64,000 nucleotides of DNA from Pseudopyrenochaeta lycopersici (lineage: Eukaryota > Ascomycota > Dothideomycetes > Pleosporales > Pseudopyrenochaetaceae). Made by a program: the position numbers and the translations under genes. The DNA is taken from the NCBI GenBank assembly GCA_003313425.1, contig NHZP01000009.1, positions 558,001 to 622,000 on the forward strand, written 5' to 3'. Below are positions 8,787 to 19,850 of this stretch, piece after piece. Every line of letters begins with the position of its first letter. The stretch's first letter is position 1. Under the pieces are notes generated by a model. It was not told where the DNA came from, did not search any database, and saw only the letters and a list, made by a program, of their open reading frames with translations.

Positions 8787-11353
8787 GCAGCAAGTTCGTA
8801 ATTATTAAAGTTGCTTTTGTTCTATATAGAGATACTACCCAGGTTCTGAACTCTAAATTATATCCCTATCTTATGCAATTTTCAATAGTGTATTTCCTCG
8901 TGGCCAATGCTTCAGTCTTCAGGGGGCCTTAGTACAGATCTAAGTATATTACAGTTTTTGCAAACTCCTGTAGGCTTAGTGATAGCCAGTCTAGCGCTAT
9001 TTTTAAGCTAACCCTCCTTTACAATTTGATTTCGTTTGATGTGTTTAGGGTCTATCTAAAGCCTCCTATGGGGTATGGAGATGAGCTACACTCACGAGAA
9101 TATGTCCTGTTCTTGTTTTTGTAATATGTGCGCAATACACTATATAGCTCCTTATCCCCTGTTGGTCGGGAATGATATAAGATGTAGCGCTACTACTAAA
9201 GAGACGGCCTAAACTTTCTAGTATTAGTAGGAGATGGTAGGGAACTAGTCAGGTCAAGCTACTAAGGGTAAGCGAAACCTGAGCGTACTAAGTTACGGTG
9301 TTACGAGGCTGATTAGAGGCTGAGTTGTTTATAACGAGGACGTTATTTTACTAAGAAATGGGTGATACGGTGCTAGCCGAATCGAGCGGGATAGGAGGGT
9401 CAGTTTTGGCCGACTTATAGCGGATAACCCAGCAACACCCAGCGTGAAACCCGATTTGGCATTGATCGCCAGTCCGTACCTGGTAACCCAAAAAAAGTGT
9501 GAAAGACCAACTGTTTCTTTTTTACCTTAATTTGGTCTTGCAATTTGGTGCTGTTCTGCAGCTTGCGGCCGCGTCTGCTGATGCAACCATGCGGCTGCTG
9601 TACCTCTAGCGATCGCGCTGAGTCGACTTGCAGCACGGCATGTGCATAATTGGGCCCAATCCTTGAAATCTGACGCTGTCGATATGAAAGATCCATGCGA
9701 GAATCATCAAATCGTACGTTTACAAAAATTCCGGAGGGCACCGTTGAATTCTCGGAATAGATCATGCCAATCACGTTTCGTGACCGCTTCCAGAGGCGCC
9801 ACAGTTGCACTATCCGGCTCCCATATCATACAGTAGGTACTGTCATGAGGAGGTTAAAGCGCTTCCACGAATAAGTAAGGGATAGCAATACTACATGTCG
9901 TACATTTGAGCCCTTGAACTGCTGGAAAAGAAGCGCCCTAGAAATTATCTCGTTGGTCCACGTGGTGATAAACTAAAGGGAAACCGGGCCAAACCGCCCA
10001 TATAAGGCCTTTTGGGTAATTAAATCACAATAAACTACACGCTAAACTCTTCGATTAATGTTTCAGGCTGTTGAAGTATCTTCACTTCGTTAGCTTCAAC
10101 GCTTCCTCATCACCTCGAAAATGTAGAGCCTGCAAAAGAGCAATCCCATTTCATATTTTAATCCATATCCAATAGCCAGTATTATGATTATATCGTCCAC
10201 TGTGTCTCGCGGAATAATAGAGTAATTCGTCTGAGTCAAGACCTTTGAAATTGCCCTTGATCGATCCTCACGGTATCCTTTTGCGCACACCATTCATATA
10301 CAGTCTAAAAATTGCGAGATCTAGTTCCTCATTTCGATTTTCAGTATCCTGTACCCCATGTATAATGTATTATCTTTTGGTTCCACTTGCTGCCTTAGAC
10401 CACATGATAGCCTCAATCTCAGTTGCTGTTCGAGACAAGCATCAAGGCACCATCCCTCCACCGATCATTTTGATTCACCAAGACAGCATGTATTCTGTAT
10501 CTGAAATAATAAGTAATTTTTTACTCACCACTGGTTAGTTCCTACAAGACATGTTGCTCAAGAGAGGTGGATCTAGTTGCTGACTGCTAGCGTGGATATT
10601 TCAGCTTGTGGACAGTACTTACTTTATTCTCTGCCAACCTTCACAACCGCGTAATATGAAACGGTTGAAAGAATGAAAACAAATATTGTGCTCTTGGTGA
10701 ACCCTCAGCCAAATTGTAACTTTCTTACATGCGGCCGCATAGGTTGCATCCACGCTGTCTTGGGTGAACAGTATCTGAAAGATAAGCATAGCTAATACAT
10801 TGTCCGCCACGCACGAAGGCGTGCAATCGACAGCTATTGAAGAACTCCCCAAATCATTTTGATATTAAATCTTGGAATTGAGATTTCCCAAGTTTTGCTA
10901 GATTGGGACACAATAGTAAATATTCCTCACGTGGGACGTCCTTCATTCCTTGGCACTCTCTAAGACGCGAGCTGGAACGATGATAATGATCGATAGGTTT
11001 CACAAAGTCGTTTTGTCAACAGAACATAGTGTTTTTAATCTGTAGCGGCCTATGAGATCTCCATCTCGTCACTCGCCATGCCTGAACGTAAGCGGACGGT
11101 GAAAATGCGGAAACCCTCCTACGTCCACGAGACCGCTGCGTTTGGTGGCCATAGCTTCTCCCTTCGACCTACTTCATCTCCCATAATCTCTCCAAACCTT
11201 TTCCCGCTACCACAACTTCAAAAGTCACTTCAACTTTGACCTCGTCCACCAGTTCACACTATTATATCAGTTGCGGAGCCCACTTTGGGATATTCTTCTC
11301 TGGTTCTCTATCTCTCCATTGCATACATCAGTAAGGGTAATCCTGAAATAGCA
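8787..11353. other. 2.6-kb gene-poor, partly decayed region
   Basis: 8930-9420 is rich in TA, CTA and TTA steps and looks like a mutated repeat. A minus-strand open frame at 9415-9810 has a stretch (VIGMIYSENSTVPSG) that faintly recalls the C-terminal part of PIF1-type helicases, without motifs enough to name it. From 9830 to 11040 no coding signal is convincing. 11078-11353 may hold the 5' UTR or an unrecognised first exon of the next gene: a frame from ATG 11078 is open for 53 codons, then has a TGA. Confidence 0.4.
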
Positions 11354-13706
11354 ATGGATTTACTACTTCCTCCTAAGCTCTTCAGCTATCTAGAGAGGGT
11401 AGCTGCAGGGATGTTGCGACTCCTTCCATGTTATCTGCATCCCACAACAAAGCTCGACTACGATACTCTTCTCACACAACTAATTGCTATCGTAACAAAA
11501 AGTACCGTAAGATACGCAGCATAAGCCCGCTGATAACCTAACTAACGTTGAGTAGGTGCTCGCATGGAAGCCTGAGCATGCACGAATGATTCGCCGCAGA
11601 AAGTCGGTGGCACCATTACGCATCGCGCCTCGCGACGAGTCACGATTCATTTACTCCAAATCGGCTACATATCGTTATGAGCGTCACGTCGATCGTCTCA
11701 GCAGCATGTTCGCCACAGTAAATCTGAACAAGCTCCACCATGAGGACTATCTCGATCTTGCGCAAAAGAAACAGCTACCTGACGTCTCGAGCGACGAAGA
11801 TTTATCAGACGAACCCAATAACCTATTACCTCCATGTATAATACCTAAGAATATGTCCAATACTCCTTCCTCGGAACTCTCCTTCCTCAGTTCATCAGCT
11901 GGGCCAACAAAACAATCAATGACATGGACTTCTCCCACCCCAGTCATTCCTGAGGTATATAATACAGTCCATAATAAGGTAAGATCGGTTACGAATGTAC
12001 AAGGAACAATAATCGAGGACGCAAAAGATCACAGGCATACCGAATCGACCAGTGGCTTAAAACTGGTCGCAGTTACGTCCACTCCCCTCCGAAACAAGCC
12101 ACGGGACCCAACTGAACTTCCTACGACAAACTCTGGGGCCAGTACAGCGGGCCAGGAACCGAGTGACGCAAAAAGTCTTCACTCCGAATTCAGCGTTGAA
12201 TCGGGCAACTCCTTGGCCATGGATGGTGTTGAGATCACCACCGCTCCCTCTCCTATGGACGGTGTTCATCAAACCAACGTGTCCACACCACCGTGGAACT
12301 CGATGATGAATGTCTGTAGTACTGCTTGCAATCACCAACTCATCGATCATCCTATGAAGGATGAACCTGGAGAACAGTTGAATACACAAAATCGATCAAC
12401 CTCACCCAGACCAATGAGCTTGTGCGACACGGAGGAATCGCATATACCGAACCCTGCACCAACGAATCTCAACCCAGATTTGAACTTTTTCAAAGCAAAA
12501 AAACTTGCATTCATCTCTGCATCTCCCAATCCAAGCTTAGCCGCTGCCCCATACATGTTTCATACCTTTTCCACTGCGCCCGCCGTGATCAGCAAGCGAG
12601 CGAGTAACGGCCCTCCCTATCAAGAACACCCAAAAATCTCACTCCCAACCCAGAATGCTATTGAGAGTACTCCAGCTGCAAAACTGGTTGCGCTAAAGAT
12701 ACCGCCAGCGGTTACGAGCAGTGCTTGCGATACCATCTCGAAGGCTGACCTGCCTTCCACAAACAAGGAATACACGCATCAAGGAATGATCAAGCTCCTG
12801 ATAAAAGCTAGACGGAAAAATCTTCTAAAACAAGATCAAGTTTTCCACATGTTTGCCCACATGTCTAGGATCTCTTGGGAAAAGGAGGAAGATCTCACAA
12901 AGATCGTTGATTACTTTGTGAGGCATCCGTATTTTGGTGGTGGGCACGAAGATTTTAAGAAAGCCTTCGATTTAATTCAAGATCACGTCGATGACGATAG
13001 AATCTGGAATTCAGAATATATAGTATGGGTGTGCAAAGAAGCACTTGAGGCGGACACTCTTCAAGTTAAGAACATGGAGCTTTCGTGTATTCCCGGCAAC
13101 AGGAGAATCGGATACATTCAGAGGCTTCTGTCACGAATTGTTCGGGCAAACTTCAACTTGATGAGGGAAGTCAATGGGGAGGGTTGCTTGACTTGGGCCG
13201 AAATGGTGAAGCTTGCGGAAGATGAGGAGCGCAAATACTTCGATGAGCGTTCAACGCGGAACCACCTCCCTACCTATCGACTGAAAATGCAGGAATTAAA
13301 CGCATTTTGGAAGGTCAGTGCGAACGTGAAAAACCTCATCGCAGAACGTTTAGCAGTACAACGCGGGACGAAAGGCCAAGGCGCTGGATCGGTACCAGGG
13401 GGCTCCTCGGAAAAATTGGTCTCACAGAAAAGGAAGAACTCGGAAGTTAAGCATGGTGGTGAGTCTAATTGTCTTCAAATTGTGCCTTGAAGATTGTAAC
13501 CTTTCCATTGAAGATGATCACGGAACTCATGTTCTGAAGCGAGCACGCGATTCCCCATCCGAAGCCCAAGAGCGTGCGGCAGAAAAGCAAAAGAACGTCC
13601 ACTATAGTACGTAGCTATCGAAGTTTTCTCTACTTTCTCGGACTAATAATGCTCAGCGGACTCTACCAGCAATGAGAAATCCACGAAGAGGACTCGTGAT
13701 GACTGA
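11354..13706 (+). CDS. Uncharacterised protein (about 732 aa, 4 exons), 5' end uncertain
   Basis: Model: join(11354..11506,11556..13458,13514..13606,13657..13706). Intron 1 has a GTAAGA donor and ends CTAACGTTGAGTAG; introns 2 and 3 have GTGAGT and GTACGT donors with AAG and CAG acceptors, and the last has an ACTAAT branch point. All joins keep frame and end KRTRDD-stop. The N-terminal 50 residues are hydrophobic. Residues about 60-420 are Ser/Thr/Pro-rich and look disordered. The C-terminal part (from about TNKEYTHQGMIKLLIK to SANVKNLIAERLA) is a compact helical region that should hold the function. The tail is basic (SQKRKNSE, KRTRDD) and could be a nuclear signal. I recognise no family. 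The start is the first ATG in frame; another exon may lie upstream at 11180-11330. Confidence 0.6.
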
Positions 13707-14282
13707 AAGGTTGAATATCGTAGAAGGCATTCCTTTGGCGATGAATTGATTGTAAAATAGGGGAAGCCGCCTTTCGTAGAGAAATTGGCGTGAACACTAC
13801 CCACAATAGTGGTGATAAGGGTTTGTATGTGTTCGTGAGCAATCTCACGAACATGAATGGAACGAAAGTGTTTTTTTGGAGTAAGATTCTAATCGCTTTA
13901 CGGCAAGACTGGAGGAAAGCGTGTTGGAATGCGGAAGATTGGTAACTGTCTTTTGAGTAGAACATGGTGATGCTGAGGGATGAAGAGGTACGAAGCGTAT
14001 TTGTAACACTGTCTTACAGCGAAAGCCATTTAGAGCTGTGGACCTTCTTTTTGAATCATACAAACCATCAAGGGAATTGAAGATGATCACAAGAAGACAT
14101 GGGTATCTGGAAACTCAGAACCAATGTTAGACTGATGAGCTCCATATGATGTTGATGTATTTTTGTGCAATGCAGGCGTTTTAGATATCGATTACTCTCC
14201 ATCTGATGATGCGTGCCCTGTCGGTCCTTGGGAAGTGTCTAGAGAAAGTCAGCTCTACCATATCATTACCAGGAATTAAAGA
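13707..14282. other. Convergent 3' spacer
   Basis: 576 bp between the stop codons of two genes facing each other. Small frames on the minus strand show no domain and no splice partners. It probably holds the two 3' UTRs. Confidence 0.5.
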
Positions 14283-15766
14283 TCAAGACCTACAATCCAT
14301 GGTGACAAATGCGCGGTCCACTTCATTCAACCCCTCCAAACAATACTGTAGGGTCTCCGCAACGTCATGGCATTTCCTCAATGGCGCATCTTCAGGCATA
14401 AGTACGTCAATTTCCACGCAGATTCCATCACCTGCGTGGTAGCACTTTATGCTCTTAAACCCCTCTACAAGCGGTGCGAACCTGTAGGCCATGAACATCA
14501 TCTTACGCTCAACACGATCACTAGCAGCTTCTCCCGTGAGCCGCGTGACATTCTCGAGACACGTTCCAGCCCAGTCGTATATGATGAAGAGCGAGAGAAG
14601 GGTTGCGCCAACAGGATCCAGCCACCAAACATTGAGTTTGTGTCCAATGAAGGGAAACAGCAAGGAAAACGTATTGAAATAAACGTCAGTCTTGCAATCC
14701 TTTGCTAAGGCTTGAACCTGTGTTGTCTTCACACGAGCACAGCCAAACCATATCGTCCCTTTCACGACGATGGTTGCCACCATCGCAAAAATAGCCGCTG
14801 GTGGTAGGGCAGCTACATCGTGCTCACCAGAGGGCAATAATTTCTTGATGGATTCTTGCAGAATCTGGAGGAAGGATATGACCATAATAATCGAGAAAAC
14901 GAGGATACCAAGAGGCTCGAGCCGTCTGCGACCTACAGGGAATTTCTTCTTCAGCTTCGTAAGCCGCCACCCGACGATCTTGTTAGTCGTCCAAATGATG
15001 ACTGTGCAGAGAAGGTCCAATGCAGAATCAACGAGTGAAGCGATGAGGGATAGCGAGTTGGACCAGATGGCTGCTACACCTTTCGCTGCTAGTAGAAGGA
15101 TGTTGACAAGCACGTTAATCTGTGTTCTGTAAGATTACGTGTCGTCAACTTCTGTATATTGCTTACATTGATCGCCCATCGCACATGCTTAGCAGATCTT
15201 GCTCGTCGGTTACGCTCGTCTTCGGGAAGAAATGGTTCTAGGCTTTCCCCACTGTTCCCCAGCGGACCTCGTTCTTCAGCAACGCCGTCATGGTCGGGGT
15301 CACCTGGATTCATGCTGTCGACGATATCGTCTGCTAATGAGGAAACCACCATGTCAACTTCAAGCCAATCGTCGATGCGGGTGTTCTGCTCCTCATAGAA
15401 CTTTCGAACTTTTTTATTCGGTATGCATTTGAGCTGTTTAAAAAGATTAGCATCAAAAACATACCGGTCTTCAATAAATATAGATGCTCATACGCTTTCA
15501 GTGCTCTTCCTGTAGACCTCCAGCGCGGTGTGATCAACTGTCTCGATGAGCTTCTTTTTCATATCCATGGCGCGGTTCTCCTTCATTGTCGTCTCAATCG
15601 CATCTCGAAACCGATCTCGCGGCCGCAGTGGGTTGATAGATCCATATCCACTTTCAAGATCAACGCGTTGATACTTGTTGAAGTCGTTGCCTTTTCCGTT
15701 ACCGTTGATGTTGCCATTTCCGTAATTCGAAGTGCTACCGAGAAGGTTACGTCTTGTCCCCACCAT
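14283..15766 (-). CDS. Cation diffusion facilitator (Mn-type CDF/MTP) transporter, 458 aa
   Basis: Model: complement(join(14283..15119,15167..15433,15494..15766)). Introns of 60 and 47 nt have GTATGA and GTAAGC donors and CAG acceptors, both phase 0. The N-terminal 180 residues are soluble; from VRWAIN onward there are six membrane spans. Span 2 carries the metal-site pattern D-x-x-x-D (SLVDSALDLL) and span 5 has WWLDPVGA. The D-x-x-x-D form is that of Mn-transporting CDF/MTP proteins rather than the H-x-x-x-D Zn group. The C-terminal cytosolic domain (YHAGDGICVEIDV, then CHDVAETLQYCLEGL) is also typical. By family it exports Mn2+ or a related divalent metal from the cytosol into an organelle or out of the cell, driven by proton exchange. 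Substrate and compartment are inferred. Confidence 0.9.
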
Positions 15767-15901
15767 CACTATCAGATACTTTGCTCTTCGTGTGCTTTCG
15801 ATGTTATGGGGGGTGGTATCTCTAAAGAGGAGTTCAAATCACGTTGGGAATCGGTACTGCGAAAGAAGCAGTGAAATAAGGGAAGTAACAAAATGTTGAA
15901 G

Positions 15902-16171
15902 TCAGTCAAAAACCGGGCAACGTGTAACAGCGTGCAGATCAGCATCATCATAAGGGCGTACCAGACCCCTTGCGGCTACCCTCGCCCATTGGCCCTGCAT
16001 GATCTTAGCAATGCTTGCGCTTTCTTCGACGCTGAGTATGACATCACCAACTAGCGCCCGTGCGGAAATCGCGATCTCGTAGTTTCTGCGTCGGTCGCGA
16101 TCTTCTTGGCAGGTACGCACAAAGTTGAAAAATCTCCTAAACCCAGCCTTTGTGATCTTGTATTGAGACAT
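15902..16171 (-). CDS. Possible small protein (89 aa)
   Basis: An intronless frame from ATG 16171 to stop 15902. The product is basic at the N-terminus (MSQYKITKAGFRRFF, RTCQEDRDRRRN) and has a balanced, protein-like composition. I see no known domain. It lies just upstream of the CDF gene on the same strand. It could be a real small gene or chance; evidence is composition only. Confidence 0.3.
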   Translation of the reverse strand: MSQYKITKAGFRRFFNFVRTCQEDRDRRRNYEIAISARALVGDVILSVEESASIAKIMQGQWARVAARGLVRPYDDADLHAVTRCPVFD

Positions 16172-16740
16172 AGCTAGTCACTTGTTATGTACGATAGCTG
16201 GACGTGCGCTGTAGCTTCTAAAGCTTTAGTATTGACGTCACGCAGACTGCTGAGCGCAAAATGAATGTTAAGATAGCGGAGGTGCCTTGGATCTTCGCTA
16301 GGATCGTGCCGCACATCCGGATAAAAGGACCGAGTACTCGGATTGTATATTCTTAGTTACTCAAACAGCTGCTCAAATACGTTTCGCCCCGTCTTCGGTT
16401 CATCTCTCGATGTTCGTTGCATGGCTTCTTGGCTAGGCCACAATGGTTTTGCAATTCGAAAAACTTCAACATAATACAGCGACTCTACTTCAAGAAATAA
16501 TGGTAATACCGGTTCCTGAGCGTATCGTAACTTCTTCGTCCCCCTTACGTTATATTGACTGGGAAAGTAGCACGCTAACTTCAGTCTCTGGGACCATTTT
16601 GCAGCGTCTTGGAAAGGAATGGACAACCTATTCTCTAGCGGAAAATATCAGAGGAGGCCCTGTGAAAGTTGTCTCTCTATTCCGATTCGATGATTTGGAG
16701 CTTCAGCTGAAGTCAAAATACTTCATAACAAGTGACAGGA

Positions 16741-16763
16741 CGCGAAGGAACAAATCCTTCGCG
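16741..16763. repeat. Perfect 9-bp hairpin with loop ACAAA
   Basis: CGCGAAGGA, a 5-nt loop, then TCCTTCGCG. A third, direct copy of CGCGAAGGA follows at about 16814. It lies 150-200 bp upstream of the next gene's ATG, so a regulatory site is possible; nothing in the sequence proves it. Confidence 0.5.
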
Positions 16764-16961
16764 GGAACCGGAATATCGGGAAATGAAGCGGCCTCGTATT
16801 ACATAAGCTTACCCCGCGAAGGAACGTTCACGCAAACAGGAGGATTGCCTGGGCTTGTTAGCTGGGATGAGTAAGTGTTGCGAGATTAGGTTCTGGGCCC
16901 GATCTTCGTATATAACATTCACAATGTCCCACAAACGCACACGCTTTCAACGTCCCCGACT

Positions 16962-18156
16962 ATGGCTCCGCCTTCCCGCCGCCCCTACAATGCAGCGCTC
17001 ATAGCTGCATTCCTGGCTCTCTCTGCCGCTGGAGCCTGGTTTATGCGCATCAACCTCGTATTCAGCAAAGTACCCGTCGGTCTTAAAGATGTTATCGCGT
17101 CTGGCGTTTTGCCTAATGGCACGCCCATTAAGAAGCACTTCACTGGTATCGCGCCTCTAGACGGTCTATTATCGTTTTTGGTTGCTGCTTTCATCTATGG
17201 TCCAACGGGATGGAACGAACCGTTTTATTGGCAGCAACTGCACTTCCTGGTACAGATCACGCCAATGATTGCGGTTTTCAATGTTGAGGCTTGTCGGGAG
17301 AGGAATCGGGGAAGCTTGGTGAAATAGTGAGTTCGTACCTGCTCTTTTCTGTGTTGAATGCGAAGTGCGAAAATCAAGTTGCTAATGCGCCCGTAGTACC
17401 GCCGTCCTCGCTCTATTGTACCAGAACATTGGTGGCGCCGTTATCGTTCCCTTTTGGTGGCTCCTTTTGCATCAGGTTTCGGCTGAAAAGTCGTATTTCT
17501 CCAGTGGGCGCGCAGTTCCGTTGCCATATGTCAGCGTCCTACTTCCAGCCACGATCTTCATCTACGTCGTTCCCACGCTCGCGATCTATATACCCGGCAA
17601 AAGTATTACCGTTCTACAGAATATTCTCGCCTTTTGGCAGTTCACCCCAATAATCGTAAACTTCCCTTTGTGGATCGCATCGTCCTTCGTCTCTTCTGAG
17701 CCATCGCCCCCTGCAACATCTTCCCACGAGGACGACCGAACTCACCTCAAAGTACTGTACGCTGTCACCTTTGGCATCAGCACCATAGTACACTGGGTTG
17801 TTATTATTGGCATATTGAAGTCCACAAATCCTGCGGTTTCCTTCGCCTCTGTTTTCCTGCCCAGCCTAGCCACCTGGAAGACCACACTAGATTACGGATT
17901 TTTATGGATCTTCCAATGGGACTGGATTATTTGCTCGATGTTGTATTTGTTGCCCGCTTGGGTCGCAGTGTACGATGTACAGCGGTTACTCCATGGAGCA
18001 GCCACAAGTGCACAACTGGTGAAGGGTACAGGTGCGATCGCGCTATTGACTTTGCTCGGAGGTCCCGGTGCGGCACTTACTGGTGTATGGGGATGGCGAG
18101 AGGAGAAGTTGGCAATCATTGAACAACGCCTAAGTTCTGGTAAGAAAAAGCTGTGA
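16962..18156 (+). CDS. Multi-pass membrane protein of unknown function (374 aa, 2 exons)
   Basis: Model: join(16962..17326,17397..18156). The intron has a GTGAGT donor and a CGTAG acceptor, phase 2, and joins as NRGSLVKYTAVLALLYQN. Seven to eight hydrophobic segments are visible, starting with NAALIAAFLALSAAGAW; then LDGLLSFLVAAFIYGP, GGAVIVPFWWLLLH, LLPATIFIYVVPTLAIY, ILAFWQFTPIIVNFPLW, LKVLYAVTFGISTIVHW and TGAIALLTLLGGPGA. The block FTGIAPLDGLLSF and the run VEACRERNRGS recur in a family of fungal membrane proteins often found in or beside secondary-metabolite clusters. I do not know an established reaction for the family. No soluble catalytic domain is present. Confidence 0.7.
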
Positions 18157-18713
18157 TCGATAGGCTTAATTGTATGTGCGGAAGTTATTCACGCGAAGAT
18201 CATCGCTTGACAATGCAAGACGGCTAAACTAAAACGTAGTCATGGGCTCGCTCAACACTATCTGGTTGTTAATGTAATTTTGAAATTCTTCCGAGGCCAC
18301 ATGATTACATCACCACCGTTGTTGACCTCTGGTTGATCAATGCTGCGTCGTAACTAAAGTTTTTAAGCTTTGCCCCAGTATTCTTGACATCATCCTCTCT
18401 GTCGCTCTCGGCTATGGCCCTCTCGCCGAGTACGTTTACTGGACCAACAAAGGCTGCAGTGCTGGAAGTGAAAGGGGTCGGGAGAGCCTACTACTGACGG
18501 TTTGGAAGAAACGCGCCTCTCAGTTATACAACACCAGTGTTCCCTTTAATTGAAGTGAGTATACATCTACTGGCAAAACAAAGGTTGTCAAGCATGGGTT
18601 GTATTTTTGGGACATTTTGGTTATAATTTCTCTCTTCTGAGTAGCCAGAAGATTATAACGAAATAATCACTGGACTTACTACGCAGCTACGGTAGGCTTG
18701 TGCTCCAGCATAC
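18157..18713. other. Convergent 3' spacer
   Basis: 557 bp between two genes facing each other. A short frame around 18370-18550 shows no domain. Nothing else recognised. Confidence 0.5.
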
Positions 18714-19850
18714 TTATACTACTTCCAAAATAGGTGTGAAGATTTCCTTCACGTCCTTCAACAATGGGGACGCGAGCAGCCTCTCCCAATCATCATTCAG
18801 AGCGTTATTCAATGCTTCCACACCAATATCGACCAGTTTCTGCGTCCCTGCTTTATCCGTCCATTCCACTTGTGTAGGCCAATATGCAACATGCACCGCC
18901 CAATGCACCACCACTCTCTTCAGCCATGCCTTGCCAAGTATCGTAGTATCACTCGCATCATTCCCTCTCGCTGTTACATATGCATCCAAGAATGCGGGAA
19001 GTAAGCCTCTTCCACCTCTGAAACGATCTAGAAGGAATGCCTCCGCCGCGAACTGGCCAACATCAGTGGCACTTGTACCGCGGCGAACCATCTCGAAATC
19101 AACAATTGTGAGATCTGAAGGCTTATTTTCTGTATTGTAAAGCCGCACTAGTACGTTTCCGGGCCAGTAGTCCCCGTGGCAAACACACTCATCGTCCGTT
19201 TCAAGAAGGCTTCCAAATTCTTCGTTGATGCGGTCAGCAAGACCAGCGTCGTGTCCGTGTTGCGAAAGCGCGGCGTGAAGATTATTATATGAGTGGCGAT
19301 ATAGTTTGACGGCAATTGGGTTATTGTTGTTGAAGTTTTGTTCCTCTCCAACCTTACTTTGGTTTGATAATGCGAGCGATATCGTTCTAGAGCATGTATG
19401 CAATGCGGCAATCCAGGTGCCCAAGTCTTTTCCGACTTGACGTACGTCAAGCTTTTCATCTGTGTAAGAATCCTTCAGGTTTTTGCTCCCTCCATCCTCT
19501 ATACAAAGCAATCTCTTCGTTTTATCGTAACTCAACAAGCGCACAGCATGTACGGCTGATTTGGGTAGTTGGCGTAATATTGGGCCCTCACCACTGACAG
19601 GTGACAGGATCTCTAGAGCACGAGCCTCGTAGTCCATACGTGCAGGGTCAATGGCAAAGTTCTTGTTGCTGTGGAGGTAGGGTGCTGCGTGTTTAAAGAT
19701 GCTTGTGAATCCGTGGATGCCAGTGACTCGGTAAACGTAGTTTGCGTTGCCGCCTGAGAGTAAGGTTACACCAACTTCCTTGGGTCGCCCATTAGCCTTC
19801 AAATAAGCACGAAGACCATCCTCAGTGGTAAGATCAGAGGGCGAAGTCAT
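18714..19850 (-). CDS. APH-fold small-molecule kinase (methylthioribose-kinase-like), 378 aa
   Basis: Intronless. The first ATG in frame is at 19850 (MTSPSDLTTEDGLRAYLK); upstream codons in frame lack an ATG. The N-lobe has a Gly-rich loop (LLSGGNANYVYRVTG) and a Lys (IFKHAAP). The catalytic loop is Brenner-type, CVCHGDYWPGNVLVRL, with the base Asp in HGD. A metal-binding DFE follows (LTIVDFEMVRRG). This order is that of the aminoglycoside phosphotransferase/choline kinase fold, and the overall length and ends resemble fungal proteins annotated as 5-methylthioribose-kinase-like. The enzyme should transfer phosphate from ATP to a hydroxyl of a small molecule in the cytosol. The actual substrate cannot be read from the sequence. 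Catalytic residues all appear present. Confidence 0.8.
   Translation of the reverse strand: MTSPSDLTTEDGLRAYLKANGRPKEVGVTLLSGGNANYVYRVTGIHGFTSIFKHAAPYLHSNKNFAIDPARMDYEARALEILSPVSGEGPILRQLPKSAVHAVRLLSYDKTKRLLCIEDGGSKNLKDSYTDEKLDVRQVGKDLGTWIAALHTCSRTISLALSNQSKVGEEQNFNNNNPIAVKLYRHSYNNLHAALSQHGHDAGLADRINEEFGSLLETDDECVCHGDYWPGNVLVRLYNTENKPSDLTIVDFEMVRRGTSATDVGQFAAEAFLLDRFRGGRGLLPAFLDAYVTARGNDASDTTILGKAWLKRVVVHWAVHVAYWPTQVEWTDKAGTQKLVDIGVEALNNALNDDWERLLASPLLKDVKEIFTPILEVV

Larger units (their letters stand above)
15767..16961. other. Spacer with weak open frames
   Basis: 1.2 kb between the CDF gene and the next rightward gene. It holds the weak 89-codon frame listed separately and a 144-codon plus-strand frame (16443-16874) with no family resemblance. 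A 9-bp perfect hairpin sits at 16741-16763. Confidence 0.4.

Noticed and set aside
9415..9810. Minus-strand frame with a faint likeness to a PIF1-type helicase tail
   Set aside because: Only one short stretch is suggestive and no helicase motif is present. I could not decide between a Helitron relic and chance, so it is mentioned only within the spacer entry.
16443..16874. 144-codon plus-strand frame upstream of the 16962 gene
   Set aside because: No family resemblance, a minus-strand frame overlaps it, and it contains the hairpin motif; more likely promoter DNA.
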